DNA of 37,018 nucleotides, taken from Hyphomicrobiales bacterium (GTDB lineage: Bacteria > Pseudomonadota > Alphaproteobacteria > Rhizobiales > Beijerinckiaceae). Below, in pieces: positions 28,424 to 37,018 of the stretch (the stretch's first letter is position 1; every line of letters starts with the position of its first letter). The notes under the pieces were generated by a model. It was given only the letters and a program-made list of their open reading frames with translations, was not told the DNA's origin and made no database searches. Where the stretch lies: NCBI GenBank assembly GCA_028868735.1, contig JAGWTW010000029.1, positions 1-37,018 on the forward strand, given 5' to 3'. The position numbers and the translations under genes are program-made.

Positions 28424-28912
28424 TTATTCAGCGGCGTGCTTCTGGGCGCCCATGGCGCGTGCGCCGTCGCCGATCGCCTTGACGATGTTGTGATAGCCCG
28501 TGCAGCGGCAGATGTTGCCTTCGAGCTCGTGACGGATCGTGTGCTCGTCGAGGTTCGCGCCCTTGCGATTCACGATATCGACGGCCGACATGATCATGCC
28601 AGGCGTGCAGAAACCGCACTGGAGGCCATGGTTCTCGCGGAAAGCTTCCTGCATCGGATGCAGCTGCGCGCCATGCGCGAGGCCTTCGATCGTCGTTATG
28701 TTCGCGCCGTCCGCCGTCACGGCGAGCGTGGTGCAGGACTTCACGGCGACGCCGTCCATATGGACGGTGCAGGCGCCGCACTGGCTCGTGTCGCAACCGA
28801 CATGCGTTCCGGTGAGATGCAGATGCTCGCGAATGAACTGCACGAGCAGCGTGCGCGGATCGATGTCCGCGGTCACGGGCTTGCCGTTCACCGTCATACT
28901 GACTTTTGCCAT
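28424..28912 (-). CDS. coxS: Iron-sulfur small subunit, CoxS-like
   Basis: 162 residues with two [2Fe-2S] clusters. The plant-ferredoxin-type cluster is bound by C40, C45, C48 and C60 ([12 protein letters not shown]), and the second by C99, C102, C135 and C137 (CGFCTPGM and CRCTGY). It links the molybdenum centre of CoxL to the flavin of CoxM. GGAGG lies eight bases before ATG 28912, within the tail of coxG, whose stop is only five bases upstream. The tight spacing supports an operon. Confidence 0.95.
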   Translation of the reverse strand: MAKVSMTVNGKPVTADIDPRTLLVQFIREHLHLTGTHVGCDTSQCGACTVHMDGVAVKSCTTLAVTADGANITTIEGLAHGAQLHPMQEAFRENHGLQCGFCTPGMIMSAVDIVNRKGANLDEHTIRHELEGNICRCTGYHNIVKAIGDGARAMGAQKHAAE

Positions 28913-28917
28913 GTGCG

Positions 28918-29487
28918 TTACCTCCAGAGATCCATGAACCAGGCGATCAGGCGCTGCAGCCAGCCCTTCGCCTCCGAATTTTGCGCCGGGGCTGGCGCAG
29001 CGGCGGACGCCTGCGCCTCAGCCGGCGCGGCGACCCCCTCCTGCTTGCCGACGGCGGCTGCGAAATCTGCGAAGAACTGATCGGCCATCTTCTTGGCGAC
29101 GCCGTCGATCAGGCGCGCGCCCAGCTGGGCGAGCTTGCCGCCGACCTGGGCCTCGACGTCGTAGGTGAGTTTCGTGCCCGTCGGGATGTCGGAAAGCTTC
29201 ACGACCGCCCCGCCCTTGGCGAAGCCGGCGACCCCGCCCTCGCCTTCCCCCTCGATCCGGTAGCCGTTCGGCGGATCGAGATCGAGCAGGTTGACCTTGC
29301 CCTTGAACGACGCGGAGACGGGACCGACCTTTACTTTGGCGGTCGCGGCAAGCGTGTTGTCATCGATCTTTTCGAGGCTTTCGCAGCCGGGAATGCAGGA
29401 TTTCAGCACTTCGGGGTCGTTGAGCGCTTTCCACACGACCTCTTTGGTCGCGGGAAGGTCGACTTCCCCCTTCATCGTCATCGCCAT
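28918..29487 (-). CDS. coxG: CoxG-like SRPBCC family protein
   Basis: 189 residues: an SRPBCC/CoxG domain (about 1-145; [20 protein letters not shown], then [26 protein letters not shown]), an Ala/Pro-rich linker, and a C-terminal amphipathic or membrane-associated helix ([14 protein letters not shown]). In Oligotropha CoxG helps anchor CO dehydrogenase to the membrane, and the C-terminal helix fits that role. I chose ATG 29487 with GGGAG eight bases upstream, although the frame is open further. It is the first gene of the cox operon. Confidence 0.9.
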   Translation of the reverse strand: MAMTMKGEVDLPATKEVVWKALNDPEVLKSCIPGCESLEKIDDNTLAATAKVKVGPVSASFKGKVNLLDLDPPNGYRIEGEGEGGVAGFAKGGAVVKLSDIPTGTKLTYDVEAQVGGKLAQLGARLIDGVAKKMADQFFADFAAAVGKQEGVAAPAEAQASAAAPAPAQNSEAKGWLQRLIAWFMDLWR

Positions 29488-29562
29488 CAGGCGTTCTCCC
29501 AAAGCGCCGCTTCTGGCTTTGCGGTAATTGCGGCGCGCATTGTTGGCCCATTCAAGCGGCCC

Positions 29563-29584
29563 GTACAACCGGCCGCTATTGTAC
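29563..29584 (-). promoter_or_regulatory. Inverted repeat in the coxG promoter region
   Basis: GTACAA (29563-29568) and TTGTAC (29579-29584) are exact inverted copies with a 10-base spacer, about 75 bases before the coxG start. A weak promoter reading is TTGTAC as -35 and AACAAT 18 bases further on. The site could bind a dimeric regulator of the cox operon. Confidence 0.4.
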
Positions 29585-29608
29585 TTGAGTGCAGTTTCGC
29601 AAGGCGCC

Positions 29609-31651
29609 TCAAGGGATGCGGTCGAGGTCGGCGAGCCAGGCCGCCGCGCTCGAATCCGACGGCGCGCGCCAGTCGCCGCGGGGCGACAACGAACCGCCGG
29701 ACGACACTTTCGGCCCGTTCGGCAAGGCCGACCGCTTGAACTGGCTCGTTTCGAAGAATCGTTTCAGGAAAACGCCGAGCCATTTCTTGATCGTGGGCAG
29801 GTCGTAGGCGACTTTCTTGTCCGCCGAAATATTGGGCGGCCAGCCGCCCTGCCCCGCATCGCGCCACGCGCGCCATGACAGGAAGGCGACCTTGGCGGGC
29901 GTGAAGCCATAGCGCGTCGTATAGTAGAGGTTGAAGTCCTGCAGCGCGTAGGGCCCGACGAAATCTTCCGTCAATTGCGCGGGGACATCACCCTTGTGGC
30001 CGGGAACGAGTTCCGGCGAAATCTCGGTCGAAAGGATCGCCTCCAGCACCGGCGCGACCTCTGCGCCGAAGCGCCGATCGGCCGCGCACCAGCGGATGAG
30101 GTGCTGGATCAGCGTTTTCGAGACGGACGCGTTGACGTTGTAATGCGACATCTGATCGCCGACGCCGTATGTGCACCAGCCGAGCGCAAGCTCCGACAGA
30201 TCGCCGGTGCCGAGCACGATCGCATTGTTCTGGTTCGCGAGCCTGAACAGCAGCGAGGTGCGCGCGCCCGCCTGCACGTTCTCGTAGGTCGCGTCGTACA
30301 CCGCTTCCCCACGCGCGGCCGGATGATCGAGGTCCTGCAGCATCTGCCGGCACGCCGGCGTCATGTCGATCTCGGCCGCGCTGACGCCCAGCGCCTTCAT
30401 CAGCTTCCAGGCGTTGGTCTTCGTGGTCGACGAAGTCGCAAACGCCGGCAGCGTATAGGCCAGAATATTCTCGCGCGGCAGTTTCAACTGATCGAAGGCG
30501 GTGCAGGCGACGAGCAGCGCCTGGGTCGAATCGAGCCCGCCCGACACGCCGATCACGATCTTCCTGACCTTCGCGCCTTCGAGGCGCTGACGCAGACCGT
30601 GCGCCTGAATGTTGAAGGCCTCGAAACAGAGTTCGGCGAGGCGGGAATCGTCGTCGGGCACGTAGGGGAAGCGGGCGATCGTCCGTTCGAGCCCGATGTC
30701 GCGGTCGAGCGGCGCGCCGAGCTCGAATTCGATGGCGCGGAACGGCGCGCCGCCTTCGATGTCTACGCAATCGCCCCAAGTCATGGTGCGCATGCGTTCG
30801 GCCGTCATGCGCTCGAGATCGACGTCGGCGGTCACGAGCTGCGGCTCCTCGGCGAAGCGCGGCGCTTCCGCGAGCTTGACGCCGTTCTCGTAGATCGAGG
30901 CCTGCCCGTCCCAGGCGAGATCGGTGGTGGATTCGCCGGGACCGGCCGCCGAATAGAGATAGGCGACGAGGCAGCGCGCGGAATGCGCCTCGCAGAGCAT
31001 GTCGCGATAGGACGACTTGCCGACGAGCGCGTTGGACGCCGAGACGTTGGCGATGATGGTCGCGCCGGCGAGCGCGGCGCGCGTGGACGGCGGGATCGGA
31101 ACCCACACGTCCTCGCAGATTTCGACGCCGAGCGTGAAATGCGGAAGATCGCTCGCGCAAAACAACAGGTCCGTTCCAAACGGGGCGGAATGGCCCGCGA
31201 CCTCGATCTCCTCGCCCGACACGAAGGCGCCGGAGGCGAAGTGCCGGCGTTCGTAGAATTCGCGATAATTCGGCAGATAGGTCTTCGGAACGACGCCGAG
31301 CAGGCGGCCGCGATGGACGACGAGCGCGCAATTGTAGAGCCGGCCGTTCCAGCGCAACGGCGCGCCGGCGACCACGACCGGCATGAGGTCGGCCGTCCCA
31401 GCGATCAGGTCGCCGGCCGCCCGCTCGACCGCCTCGAGCAGCGCGGTCTGATGCAGGAGATCGTCGATGGCGTAGGCCGAGAGACCGAGTTCCGGCAGCA
31501 CGACGATCGCCGCGGACTTCGCGTGCGCGGCGCGCGCCATTTCGAGCGAGCGGGCGAGGTTGAAAGCCGGATCGGCGACCCGCACGGCCAGCGCGCCGAC
31601 GCAAGCGCGGACGAAGCCGTGGGCATAGGCTGAATAGAACGAGGCGGTCAT
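29609..31651 (-). CDS. nadE: Glutamine-dependent NAD+ synthetase NadE
   Basis: The last step of NAD synthesis: amidation of nicotinate adenine dinucleotide with ATP and glutamine. The 680 residues fit the glutamine-dependent form. The N-terminal nitrilase-type glutaminase has its triad Glu54 (LPELGLSAY), Lys123 ([11 protein letters not shown]) and Cys179 ([10 protein letters not shown]). The C-terminal synthetase has the ATP loop [13 protein letters not shown], then [19 protein letters not shown]. The start ATG 31651 gives the right N-terminus but has no clear ribosome site. A terminator hairpin and promoter lie 70-190 bases upstream, suggesting regulated expression. Confidence 0.96.
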   Translation of the reverse strand: MTASFYSAYAHGFVRACVGALAVRVADPAFNLARSLEMARAAHAKSAAIVVLPELGLSAYAIDDLLHQTALLEAVERAAGDLIAGTADLMPVVVAGAPLRWNGRLYNCALVVHRGRLLGVVPKTYLPNYREFYERRHFASGAFVSGEEIEVAGHSAPFGTDLLFCASDLPHFTLGVEICEDVWVPIPPSTRAALAGATIIANVSASNALVGKSSYRDMLCEAHSARCLVAYLYSAAGPGESTTDLAWDGQASIYENGVKLAEAPRFAEEPQLVTADVDLERMTAERMRTMTWGDCVDIEGGAPFRAIEFELGAPLDRDIGLERTIARFPYVPDDDSRLAELCFEAFNIQAHGLRQRLEGAKVRKIVIGVSGGLDSTQALLVACTAFDQLKLPRENILAYTLPAFATSSTTKTNAWKLMKALGVSAAEIDMTPACRQMLQDLDHPAARGEAVYDATYENVQAGARTSLLFRLANQNNAIVLGTGDLSELALGWCTYGVGDQMSHYNVNASVSKTLIQHLIRWCAADRRFGAEVAPVLEAILSTEISPELVPGHKGDVPAQLTEDFVGPYALQDFNLYYTTRYGFTPAKVAFLSWRAWRDAGQGGWPPNISADKKVAYDLPTIKKWLGVFLKRFFETSQFKRSALPNGPKVSSGGSLSPRGDWRAPSDSSAAAWLADLDRIP

Positions 31652-31716
31652 GTCAGCGCCAGCATATCGCCTTTTGAGCCGCCGCACAGGCGCGCGAAGC
31701 TTATGGTGAACGGCAC

Positions 31717-31749
31717 AAAAAAAGCCCGCGAGGCCATTGCCCCGGGGCT
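31717..31749 (-). terminator. Intrinsic terminator upstream of nadE
   Basis: Minus strand: AGCCC-CGGGGC-AATG-GCCTCG-C-GGGCT followed by a run of T (31723-31717). The stem is 11 bp with one bulged C and one G-T pair. It is the best intrinsic terminator in the window, yet no minus-strand protein gene lies upstream of it. Confidence 0.75.
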
Positions 31750-31803
31750 CTTTCGCTGCCTCCCGCCGCCAGTTCATCCGTGGTCGGCGGGGCTGCAAAC
31801 CGT
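31717..31803 (-). ncRNA. Candidate small RNA or nadE leader attenuator
   Basis: On the minus strand a promoter-like pair, TTGAAT (31838-31833) and CATATT (31816-31811) 16 bases apart, would start an RNA near 31803. It contains one hairpin, CCCGCCG/CGGCGGG (31791-31785 with 31768-31762), and then an intrinsic terminator at 31749-31717. The RNA would be about 87 nt, or, if read through, the leader of nadE. GCCCCG near 31793-31788 could also pair with CGGGGC in the terminator, a possible anti-terminator. I do not recognise a known RNA family. Confidence 0.5.
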
Positions 31804-31869
31804 CGAAGGGAATATGGGGCGCGAACGGCCGAATTCAAGCCCCGGGGCGGATGCGCTAAAAGCCTGGCC

Positions 31870-32343
31870 ATGACCCTCGCCTCGCTCCTGCGCGCCCGCG
31901 GCCTCGATCCGGCCGCGATCATTGCGCATCGCAATACGCTCGATCCGCGCGACGCGGGCGAAGGCTGCCGCTCGATCGCCGATCTTGCCGCGACCGGCCA
32001 CGATCTCGTCTACGAGCGCATGCAGAACGGCCGCGTCTTCGGCGCCGAGGCCCGCGTCCTCTCGTTTCGCGGCGAGGCGGGCGGCCGCGCGCGGCTCGCG
32101 GGCTTCCGGCGCCTCGTCGCGCGGCGGCCGGGAATCGCGCCCGGCGACATCGTCTACGATTACGACGTCGCCCATCTCCTGCACGACTTCATTTCGCGCG
32201 CAAAGCATCCGATCTTCTACGACGCTTTCGACATCGAGGGGCTCGGAGATCTCGTCGGAAAGCTCATGGTGCAATGGCCCGTCCCGCTCATGCGTCGGCG
32301 GCTGAGAGCGGATGATGCGAGGCTGGAGGTGGTCGCCTTTTAG
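31870..32343 (+). CDS. Hypothetical protein
   Basis: 157 residues, cytoplasmic, no cysteines. It starts LASLLRARGLDPAAIIAHRN, then has HDLVYERMQNGRVFGAEARV with LSFRGE, and a C-terminal part LLHDFISRAKHPIFYDAFDI and VQWPVPLMRRR. The N-terminal pattern (LDP, RHxN, a YxxMQxxRVF strand, SFxGE) resembles a domain found next to GIY-YIG nuclease domains, but no GIY-YIG motif is present, so I give no function. Coding is supported by codon bias. It diverges from the nadE leader RNA. Confidence 0.6.
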   Translation: MTLASLLRARGLDPAAIIAHRNTLDPRDAGEGCRSIADLAATGHDLVYERMQNGRVFGAEARVLSFRGEAGGRARLAGFRRLVARRPGIAPGDIVYDYDVAHLLHDFISRAKHPIFYDAFDIEGLGDLVGKLMVQWPVPLMRRRLRADDARLEVVAF

Positions 32344-32440
32344 CCGACGATCGAAGTTCTGAAGGCTGCTCATGTCCCGCGCCCGAAGTCCCGGTCAGCG
32401 GCCGTCGGCTTTCGACTGGCTGGGACCGAACGCGGACGCT

Positions 32441-32680
32441 TCAGCGATCTGAAAGCCCGCACAACCATAAGACCGAGGCTCGTGCCGCCTGCAAGGCTTC
32501 GTCTTCATTATCGAATGCACGCGCGCCATAACCACCCTTCGCGAACCAGCCGCGATTATCCTCCCAATCACGCCGGTATTCTTCGAAGCCGAATGTGCCG
32601 TCTGGACGTTGAAAAACATCAACGCACAGCGAAGCGTCTTCGTTATTTATGGACCGAAGGACCGTGTTCTTGCTCGCCAT
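32441..32680 (-). CDS. Conserved small protein of unknown function (GFEEYRRD type)
   Basis: 79 residues, acidic, no signal peptide: RSINNEDASLCVDVFQRPDG, then TFGFEEYRRDWEDNRGWF, GARAFDNEDEALQAARASVLWL. I recall similar short proteins in many Hyphomicrobiales genomes, always unnamed. ATG 32680 is the only start that keeps the whole conserved block. It converges on the preceding hypothetical gene, and is separated by 91 bases from the LOG gene upstream of it on the same strand. Confidence 0.65.
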   Translation of the reverse strand: MASKNTVLRSINNEDASLCVDVFQRPDGTFGFEEYRRDWEDNRGWFAKGGYGARAFDNEDEALQAARASVLWLCGLSDR

Positions 32681-32771
32681 AGCGGTTGCTCAGCATTTCT
32701 GCCGACTCATGACGCTCGTCGCCCGGTGGCGGCAGGCCCGCAACGCGGCGAACGTGATTGTCGCTGCGCCT

Positions 32772-33581
32772 CTACCCCTCGCGCCTGTCGCGCCCCGCCT
32801 CCAGCAGCGGCCCCTTGCGCATCGCGACGATCTTGCCCCACGCGTCGCGCGCGGTATCGGCGAAAGCGAAGATATTCATGTCGTCGGGCGCGATCACGCC
32901 CTCCTTGACCAGCCTGTCGAAATTGACGACGTCGCGCCAGTAGCTCTCGTCGAAGAGAATGATGGGAATGTCCCTGCCCTTGCCCGTCTGGCGCAGCGTC
33001 ATCACCTCGAAGAGTTCGTCGAACGTGCCGAAGCCGCCGGGAAAGGCGACGAGCGCATTGGCGCGCATGGCCAGATGCATTTTGCGCATCGCGAAATAGT
33101 GGAAGCGGAATGTGAGGTCCGGCGTCGTGAACGGGTTCGGCTCCTGCTCGCGCGGCAGGGTGATGTTGAAGCCGATGGTCGGGGCGCCGACGTCCCAGGC
33201 GCCGCGGTTGGCCGCCTCCATCAGGCCAGGCCCGCCGCCGGTCGCGATCACGTTCTCGCGGCCGCCGTCCTCGAACGCGAATTTGGCGCCGCCCTCCGTC
33301 GAGACGATGCGACCGAACTCGCGCGCCGCCGCATACCAGGCCGCCTGATGCGGCGGACCGTTTTCGCGCACCCGCGCTGAGCCGAAGCAGACGATCGTCG
33401 AGTTCACCTTCCAGGCGCGCAGGGCCTCCTCGGCCTTTTCGTATTCGAGCTGGAAGCGCAGGCCGCGCATGGAATCGCCGAGCAAGAAGTCCTGATCGAG
33501 CGCGGGGATGCGGTAGGAGGGCGAGGCCATCTGCGCGGCGTTGGAGGGGCGTTCGGCTTTTCTGCGGTCGCTGTCGCTCAA
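32772..33581 (-). CDS. LOG family protein (TIGR00730, cytokinin riboside 5'-monophosphate phosphoribohydrolase-like)
   Basis: 269 residues of the LOG/'lysine decarboxylase' fold: IVCFGSARV near the start of the domain, VIATGGGPGLMEAANRGA, and the catalytic P-G-G-x-G-T-x-x-E motif (FPGGFGTFDELFEVM). The family hydrolyses nucleoside 5'-monophosphates such as AMP or cytokinin ribotides, releasing the base. The start is uncertain: TTG 33581 has AGGGAG seven bases upstream; TTG 33608 and ATG 33530 are alternatives. It diverges from the LysE exporter gene. Confidence 0.9.
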   Translation of the reverse strand: MSDSDRRKAERPSNAAQMASPSYRIPALDQDFLLGDSMRGLRFQLEYEKAEEALRAWKVNSTIVCFGSARVRENGPPHQAAWYAAAREFGRIVSTEGGAKFAFEDGGRENVIATGGGPGLMEAANRGAWDVGAPTIGFNITLPREQEPNPFTTPDLTFRFHYFAMRKMHLAMRANALVAFPGGFGTFDELFEVMTLRQTGKGRDIPIILFDESYWRDVVNFDRLVKEGVIAPDDMNIFAFADTARDAWGKIVAMRKGPLLEAGRDRREG

Positions 33582-33649
33582 TTCGCGTCTCCCTGTCGCT
33601 CGCCGCAAAGGCCCGAGCGCCTTATGATCCCGCTTAGATCGGGAATCTC

Positions 33650-34264
33650 ATGTCGCTCGAACTCTACATCGGCTTCGTTATCGCTGCGACCGCGCTGGTC
33701 GCGACGCCCGGCCCCAATGTCGCGCTGATCATCGCCAATTCCATCGCCGGCGGTTTTCGTGCGGGATTGGCGACCGTGGGGGGCACGGCGTCGGCGATCG
33801 CGATTCAGCTCGTGCTGACCGTGCTCGGCGCCTCGGCCATTCTCGCCGTCATGGCGGACTGGTTTCAGCTGCTGCGATGGATCGGCGTCGCTTATCTGGT
33901 TTTCCTCGGCGTCCGCGCTTTTCGTGCGCAGGCGACAGAGCTGGCCGTCGTGCGGCCCGAAGCGCTTTCGCCGAAAAGGATCTGGCTGCGCGGCTTCCTC
34001 GTTTCGATCTCCAACCCCAAGACGCTGCTCTTCTTCGGCGCCTTTCTCCCGCAATTCGTGAAGCCCGGGCCGGATGCGACGCGGCAGCTGGCGATTCTCG
34101 CGGCGACGTTTTTCGTGCTTTCGGGCGTGGGCGACAGCCTGTGGGCGGTGTTCGCGCGGCCGCTGGCGCGCGCGCTCAGGATCGACGGACGCCTGCGCAA
34201 CCGGTTGACCGGCGGCCTGCTGATCGGCGCGGGCGTCGGCCTCGCACTGGCGCGGAGGCCCTGA
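33650..34264 (+). CDS. LysE/RhtB family amino-acid exporter
   Basis: A 204-residue inner-membrane protein with five or six hydrophobic segments. The family signature is ATPGPNVALIIANSIAGGFRAG (residues 18-39 region, in TM1), followed by WFQLLRWIGVAYLVFLGVRAFR and GFLVSISNPKTLLFFGAFLP. It exports amino acids or related small molecules by proton antiport; the substrate is unknown. Its stop overlaps the start of the YjbQ gene by one base (TGATG), so the two are co-translated. Confidence 0.93.
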   Translation: MSLELYIGFVIAATALVATPGPNVALIIANSIAGGFRAGLATVGGTASAIAIQLVLTVLGASAILAVMADWFQLLRWIGVAYLVFLGVRAFRAQATELAVVRPEALSPKRIWLRGFLVSISNPKTLLFFGAFLPQFVKPGPDATRQLAILAATFFVLSGVGDSLWAVFARPLARALRIDGRLRNRLTGGLLIGAGVGLALARRP

Positions 34265-34680
34265 TGCGACAGGCGCACGGCCGGATCGTCATCGAGACGC
34301 GCGGCCAGAGGCTCTACGACATCACGGACGAGGCGCGCGGCTGGCTCGCCGCGCAGCGCCCGGCCGACGGCCTGCTGACCCTGTTCTGCCGGCACACGTC
34401 CGCCTCGCTCGTCATCCAGGAGAACGCCGATCCGAGCGTGTTGCGCGACCTCAACGCCGCCTTCGCGCGACTGGCGCCCGAAGCGGCGCGCTACGAGCAC
34501 GATACCGAGGGCCCGGACGATATGCCCGCGCATGTCCGCGCCGCGCTGACCCAGACGTCGCTGTCGATTCCGGTCGCCGCGGGCTCGATGCTGCTCGGAA
34601 CCTGGCAGGGGGTCTATCTGTTCGAACACAGGCGCGCCCCGCACCGGCGCGAGATCGCGCTTCACTATATCGGCGGGTGA
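34264..34680 (+). CDS. YjbQ family protein (secondary thiamine-phosphate synthase enzyme, UPF0047)
   Basis: 138 residues with the family core: GLLTLFCRHTSASLVIQENA, then HDTEGPDDMPAHVRAAL, SIPVAAGSMLLGTWQGVYLF and EHRRAPHRRE. The conserved His, Asp and Glu residues can bind metal. E. coli YjbQ has weak thiamine-phosphate synthase activity, but the true role is uncertain. It follows the LysE gene with a one-base overlap, and its stop overlaps a GTG of the next frame. Confidence 0.93.
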   Translation: MRQAHGRIVIETRGQRLYDITDEARGWLAAQRPADGLLTLFCRHTSASLVIQENADPSVLRDLNAAFARLAPEAARYEHDTEGPDDMPAHVRAALTQTSLSIPVAAGSMLLGTWQGVYLFEHRRAPHRREIALHYIGG

Positions 34681-34733
34681 ATGTTGATCAGAGCAGTTCC
34701 CCATGCATCATGGCTGCAAGGAGCTCCGAGCCG

Positions 34734-35333
34734 ATGATGAAACTGCGATACGCCAAAGCGTCGCCGTTCGTCCGCAAAGTGATCGTATTCGCGGACGAAG
34801 CAGGTATTGCCGACCGAATCGAATTGCAGCCCGCCGATCCCTGGGGAAACGAGGCGGATATTGCGAAGGACAATCCGCTCGGCAAGGTTCCGGCCTTGAT
34901 CACGAGCGACGGGACTTTCGTCGGCTCCTTCGCCTGTTGCGATTACCTCGACCGGCGCAACGGCAAGCGTCTGATCCCCGACGAGCCGAAGCTGCGCTGG
35001 CGGGCCATGCAGATGCACGGCCTCGCGGACGGTGCGATGGAGGCGACGCTCGTCTATGTGATCGAATCGCTGCGGCGACCGGCCGAATTCGTCTACCAGC
35101 CCTATCTCGACCGCCAGACCGCCAAGATCGAACGCGCGCTCGATGCGATCGAGGCGCGGCTCGGGGATATTTCCGAAATCGACCTCGGCTCGATCACGAC
35201 GGGCTGCATGCTCGGCTATCTCGATTTCCGGATGAAGGGCAAGCTCGACTGGCGCAAGCGCGCGCCCGGCCTCGCCGCGTGGTACGCCGATTTTTCGAAG
35301 CGCCCCTCGATGCTGAAGACGCAGCCGGACTGA
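34734..35333 (+). CDS. Glutathione S-transferase family protein
   Basis: 199 residues: an N-terminal thioredoxin-like domain (KLRYAKASPFVRKVIVFADE, then NPLGKVPALITSDGTFVGS with the cis-proline) and a C-terminal helical domain (about 85-199; RWRAMQMHGLADGAMEATLV, WRKRAPGLAAWYADFSKRPS). The catalytic position after the first strand is A-S-P-F. I chose ATG 34734, ten bases after AAGGAG; ATG 34737, ATG 34710 or GTG 34677 are possible. It converges on the methyltransferase gene with only 12 bases between stops. Confidence 0.88.
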   Translation: MMKLRYAKASPFVRKVIVFADEAGIADRIELQPADPWGNEADIAKDNPLGKVPALITSDGTFVGSFACCDYLDRRNGKRLIPDEPKLRWRAMQMHGLADGAMEATLVYVIESLRRPAEFVYQPYLDRQTAKIERALDAIEARLGDISEIDLGSITTGCMLGYLDFRMKGKLDWRKRAPGLAAWYADFSKRPSMLKTQPD

Positions 35334-35345
35334 AGGCCGGCCGCG

Positions 35346-35996
35346 CTATTTCCGCGCGACGAGACAGGCGTAATTCTGCGCCGCCGTCGGCCGGACGGTT
35401 TCGACCTCGAAATGATGCAGGGATTTCGGGTTCGCGAAGCCCGCATCCCCGAGCAATTCCAGATGGCGTTCGACCTCGAACCGACCCGGTTCGTAGTCCC
35501 AATCCGTTCCGGCGGGCTTGATGAAATCGCCGTTCACGAGCAGCCCGCCCCGCGGCAACGTTTCGAAGCAGCGGCGATAGACGTCCGCGACCGCCTGCTG
35601 GCCGCCGAGATCGTGCAAGGCCCAGGTCGAGACGATCGCATCCGGCCTGCGCGCGAGCCGCGCGGGCCACGCCTGGTCCATGAGGTCGGCCTTGGTCAGC
35701 GTCACCCGCGCGCCGAGACCGCCGAGCGTCTTTCTGGCGACATCGAAGAAGACGTCGGAGAAATCGAGCCCCTCGTAGTTCAGAGCGGCGTCGCGCTCGA
35801 GGATGTGGCGGGCCATGTAGCCCGGTCCGATGCCGAGTTCGAGCACGTTCGCCTCGGCGACGCCGAGGCCGCGGATCTGGTCGAGGATCATGTCGAACAA
35901 GGCGAGCCGCGGCGCGGTCGGCACGAAGCGGTCCGCCCAGCCCTGCACGAAGGCTGCGTCGTGAAATTCGTGCTGGGCGCCGACGTGGCCGGTCAT
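35346..35996 (-). CDS. Class I SAM-dependent methyltransferase
   Basis: 216 residues with motif I VLELGIGPGYMARHIL (about 51-66), motif II NYEGLDFSD, and motif III near LPRGGLLVNGDF. This is the Rossmann-fold methyltransferase pattern. GGAGG lies six bases before ATG 35996. Substrate unknown. The gene follows the HAD phosphatase gene by 23 bases on the same strand, so they may be co-transcribed. Confidence 0.9.
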   Translation of the reverse strand: MTGHVGAQHEFHDAAFVQGWADRFVPTAPRLALFDMILDQIRGLGVAEANVLELGIGPGYMARHILERDAALNYEGLDFSDVFFDVARKTLGGLGARVTLTKADLMDQAWPARLARRPDAIVSTWALHDLGGQQAVADVYRRCFETLPRGGLLVNGDFIKPAGTDWDYEPGRFEVERHLELLGDAGFANPKSLHHFEVETVRPTAAQNYACLVARK

Positions 35997-36019
35997 GACG
36001 TTCCTCCGGATTATCGCTA

Positions 36020-36673
36020 TCACACGATGTCTATCACGGCCCGCAGATCGCCGACCACCGCCACACAGAGTGCGCGCATCTCGTCGGTCGCGGGCAAGAC
36101 GTCGGGCGCCATGACGGTCGCCATGCCGGCGGCGACCGCTGCGCGCACGCCGTTGTAGGAATCTTCGAGCGCAAGGCAGTCCGCGGGCGCGAACCCGAGC
36201 CGCTCGGCCGCAACGAGATACGCGTCAGGCGCGGGTTTCGACTGCGCATAGTCGCCGCGCGCCACGATCGTTTTGAAGCGATCCGCCAAGCCGTGAGGGC
36301 CGCAAAACTTCTCGACCGAGCCGTGCGTCGCCGATGTCGCAATGGCGCAGGGAATGTCCCGGCTCTTCAGATAGTCGAGCAATTCGACCGCGCCCGGCAT
36401 CGGCCTCACGTCCGCCATGCGTCGGTCGGCCCAACGACGGTAGACCGTCCAGAAGTCAGCCGGCAAATCGTCCCGCACATGCGCGTCGAGCGCTTTGCGC
36501 GCCTCCGGCGTCGCGCCGCCGATCAGCGCGGCGAACAATTCCGTCTTCACAGGCGCGCCGGTTTCGCGCGCGGAATCCGCCAGCGCCGCCATGCGCAGGG
36601 ATTCCGTATTCAGGAGAAGGCCGTCCATGTCGAAGACGGCGGCGCGCGGGCGCAGAACGCCGGTCCGGCCCAT
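36020..36673 (-). CDS. HAD family hydrolase (beta-phosphoglucomutase/phosphatase-like)
   Basis: 217 residues of HAD subfamily IA. Motif I is F-D15-M-D17-G (nucleophile and acid/base), followed by an alpha-helical cap (about 20-90), motif [12 protein letters not shown], motif III lysine in [13 protein letters not shown], and motif [14 protein letters not shown]. It acts on small phosphate esters or sugar phosphates; the substrate is unknown. Start ATG 36673 lies only seven bases after the ABC ATPase stop, suggesting one transcript. Confidence 0.92.
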   Translation of the reverse strand: MGRTGVLRPRAAVFDMDGLLLNTESLRMAALADSARETGAPVKTELFAALIGGATPEARKALDAHVRDDLPADFWTVYRRWADRRMADVRPMPGAVELLDYLKSRDIPCAIATSATHGSVEKFCGPHGLADRFKTIVARGDYAQSKPAPDAYLVAAERLGFAPADCLALEDSYNGVRAAVAAGMATVMAPDVLPATDEMRALCVAVVGDLRAVIDIV

Positions 36674-36679
36674 TGCGCG

Positions 36680-37018
<339 letters not shown>

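Noticed and set aside
32385..32433. Imperfect dyad (GTCCC ... GGGAC) between two convergent small genes
   Set aside because: Only five paired bases at the ends and mismatches inside; too weak to call.

Overview
The window is high-GC DNA from an alphaproteobacterium, most likely of the order Hyphomicrobiales (Rhizobiales). Pointers are the IalB-family protein, a HmrR/CueR-type regulator, a single-subunit glutamine-dependent NAD synthetase, an aa3-type oxidase subunit IV, OpgG/OpgH glucan synthesis genes, and a small GFEEYRRD protein that I associate with that order. Genus cannot be fixed from the sequence. It looks like chromosomal housekeeping and accessory metabolism. I saw no transposase, integrase, phage gene, tRNA, rRNA or CRISPR array. 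No gap between genes exceeds 300 bases; the longest (763-999, 16068-16264, 31652-31869) are described below.

Layout. 1-762: IalB-family secreted protein, cut by the left edge. 1000-4604: YejA-like solute-binding protein, an overlapping truncated AMP-binding protein, and a FrnE/DsbA-like oxidoreductase. 4768-7446 (minus): a polyprenol-phosphate glycosyltransferase/GtrA fusion and a GT39-type membrane glycosyltransferase. 7598-9165: patatin, a 49-residue oxidase subunit IV and a small secreted cysteine protein. 9175-14405: glmU, diverging from the opgG-opgH pair. 14497-16067: a cytochrome P450 diverging from a rubredoxin. 16068-16264: an intergenic palindromic repeat. 16265-17134: amidohydrolase. 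17238-20130: copA with its MerR-type regulator.

20220-29487 is the most interesting part. A FIST-domain protein (NosP-like) overlaps a hybrid histidine kinase that has no sensor domain of its own. A convergent minus-strand set follows: thioesterase, beta-lactamase-fold hydrolase, LuxR-type response regulator, and a coxG-coxS-coxL-coxM operon for a form II (AYRGAGR) CO-dehydrogenase-like molybdenum hydroxylase. This could be a sensing and redox module, although the link to the cox operon is inference.

29609-37018: nadE with a striking terminator hairpin and candidate small RNA or attenuator in front of it, two small uncharacterised proteins, a LOG-family nucleosidase, LysE exporter and YjbQ pair, a glutathione transferase-like protein, a methyltransferase, a HAD phosphatase, and the C-terminal part of an amino-acid ABC transporter ATPase cut by the right edge.

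Many long open frames lie antisense to these genes. They are by-products of high GC codon bias and are not annotated.
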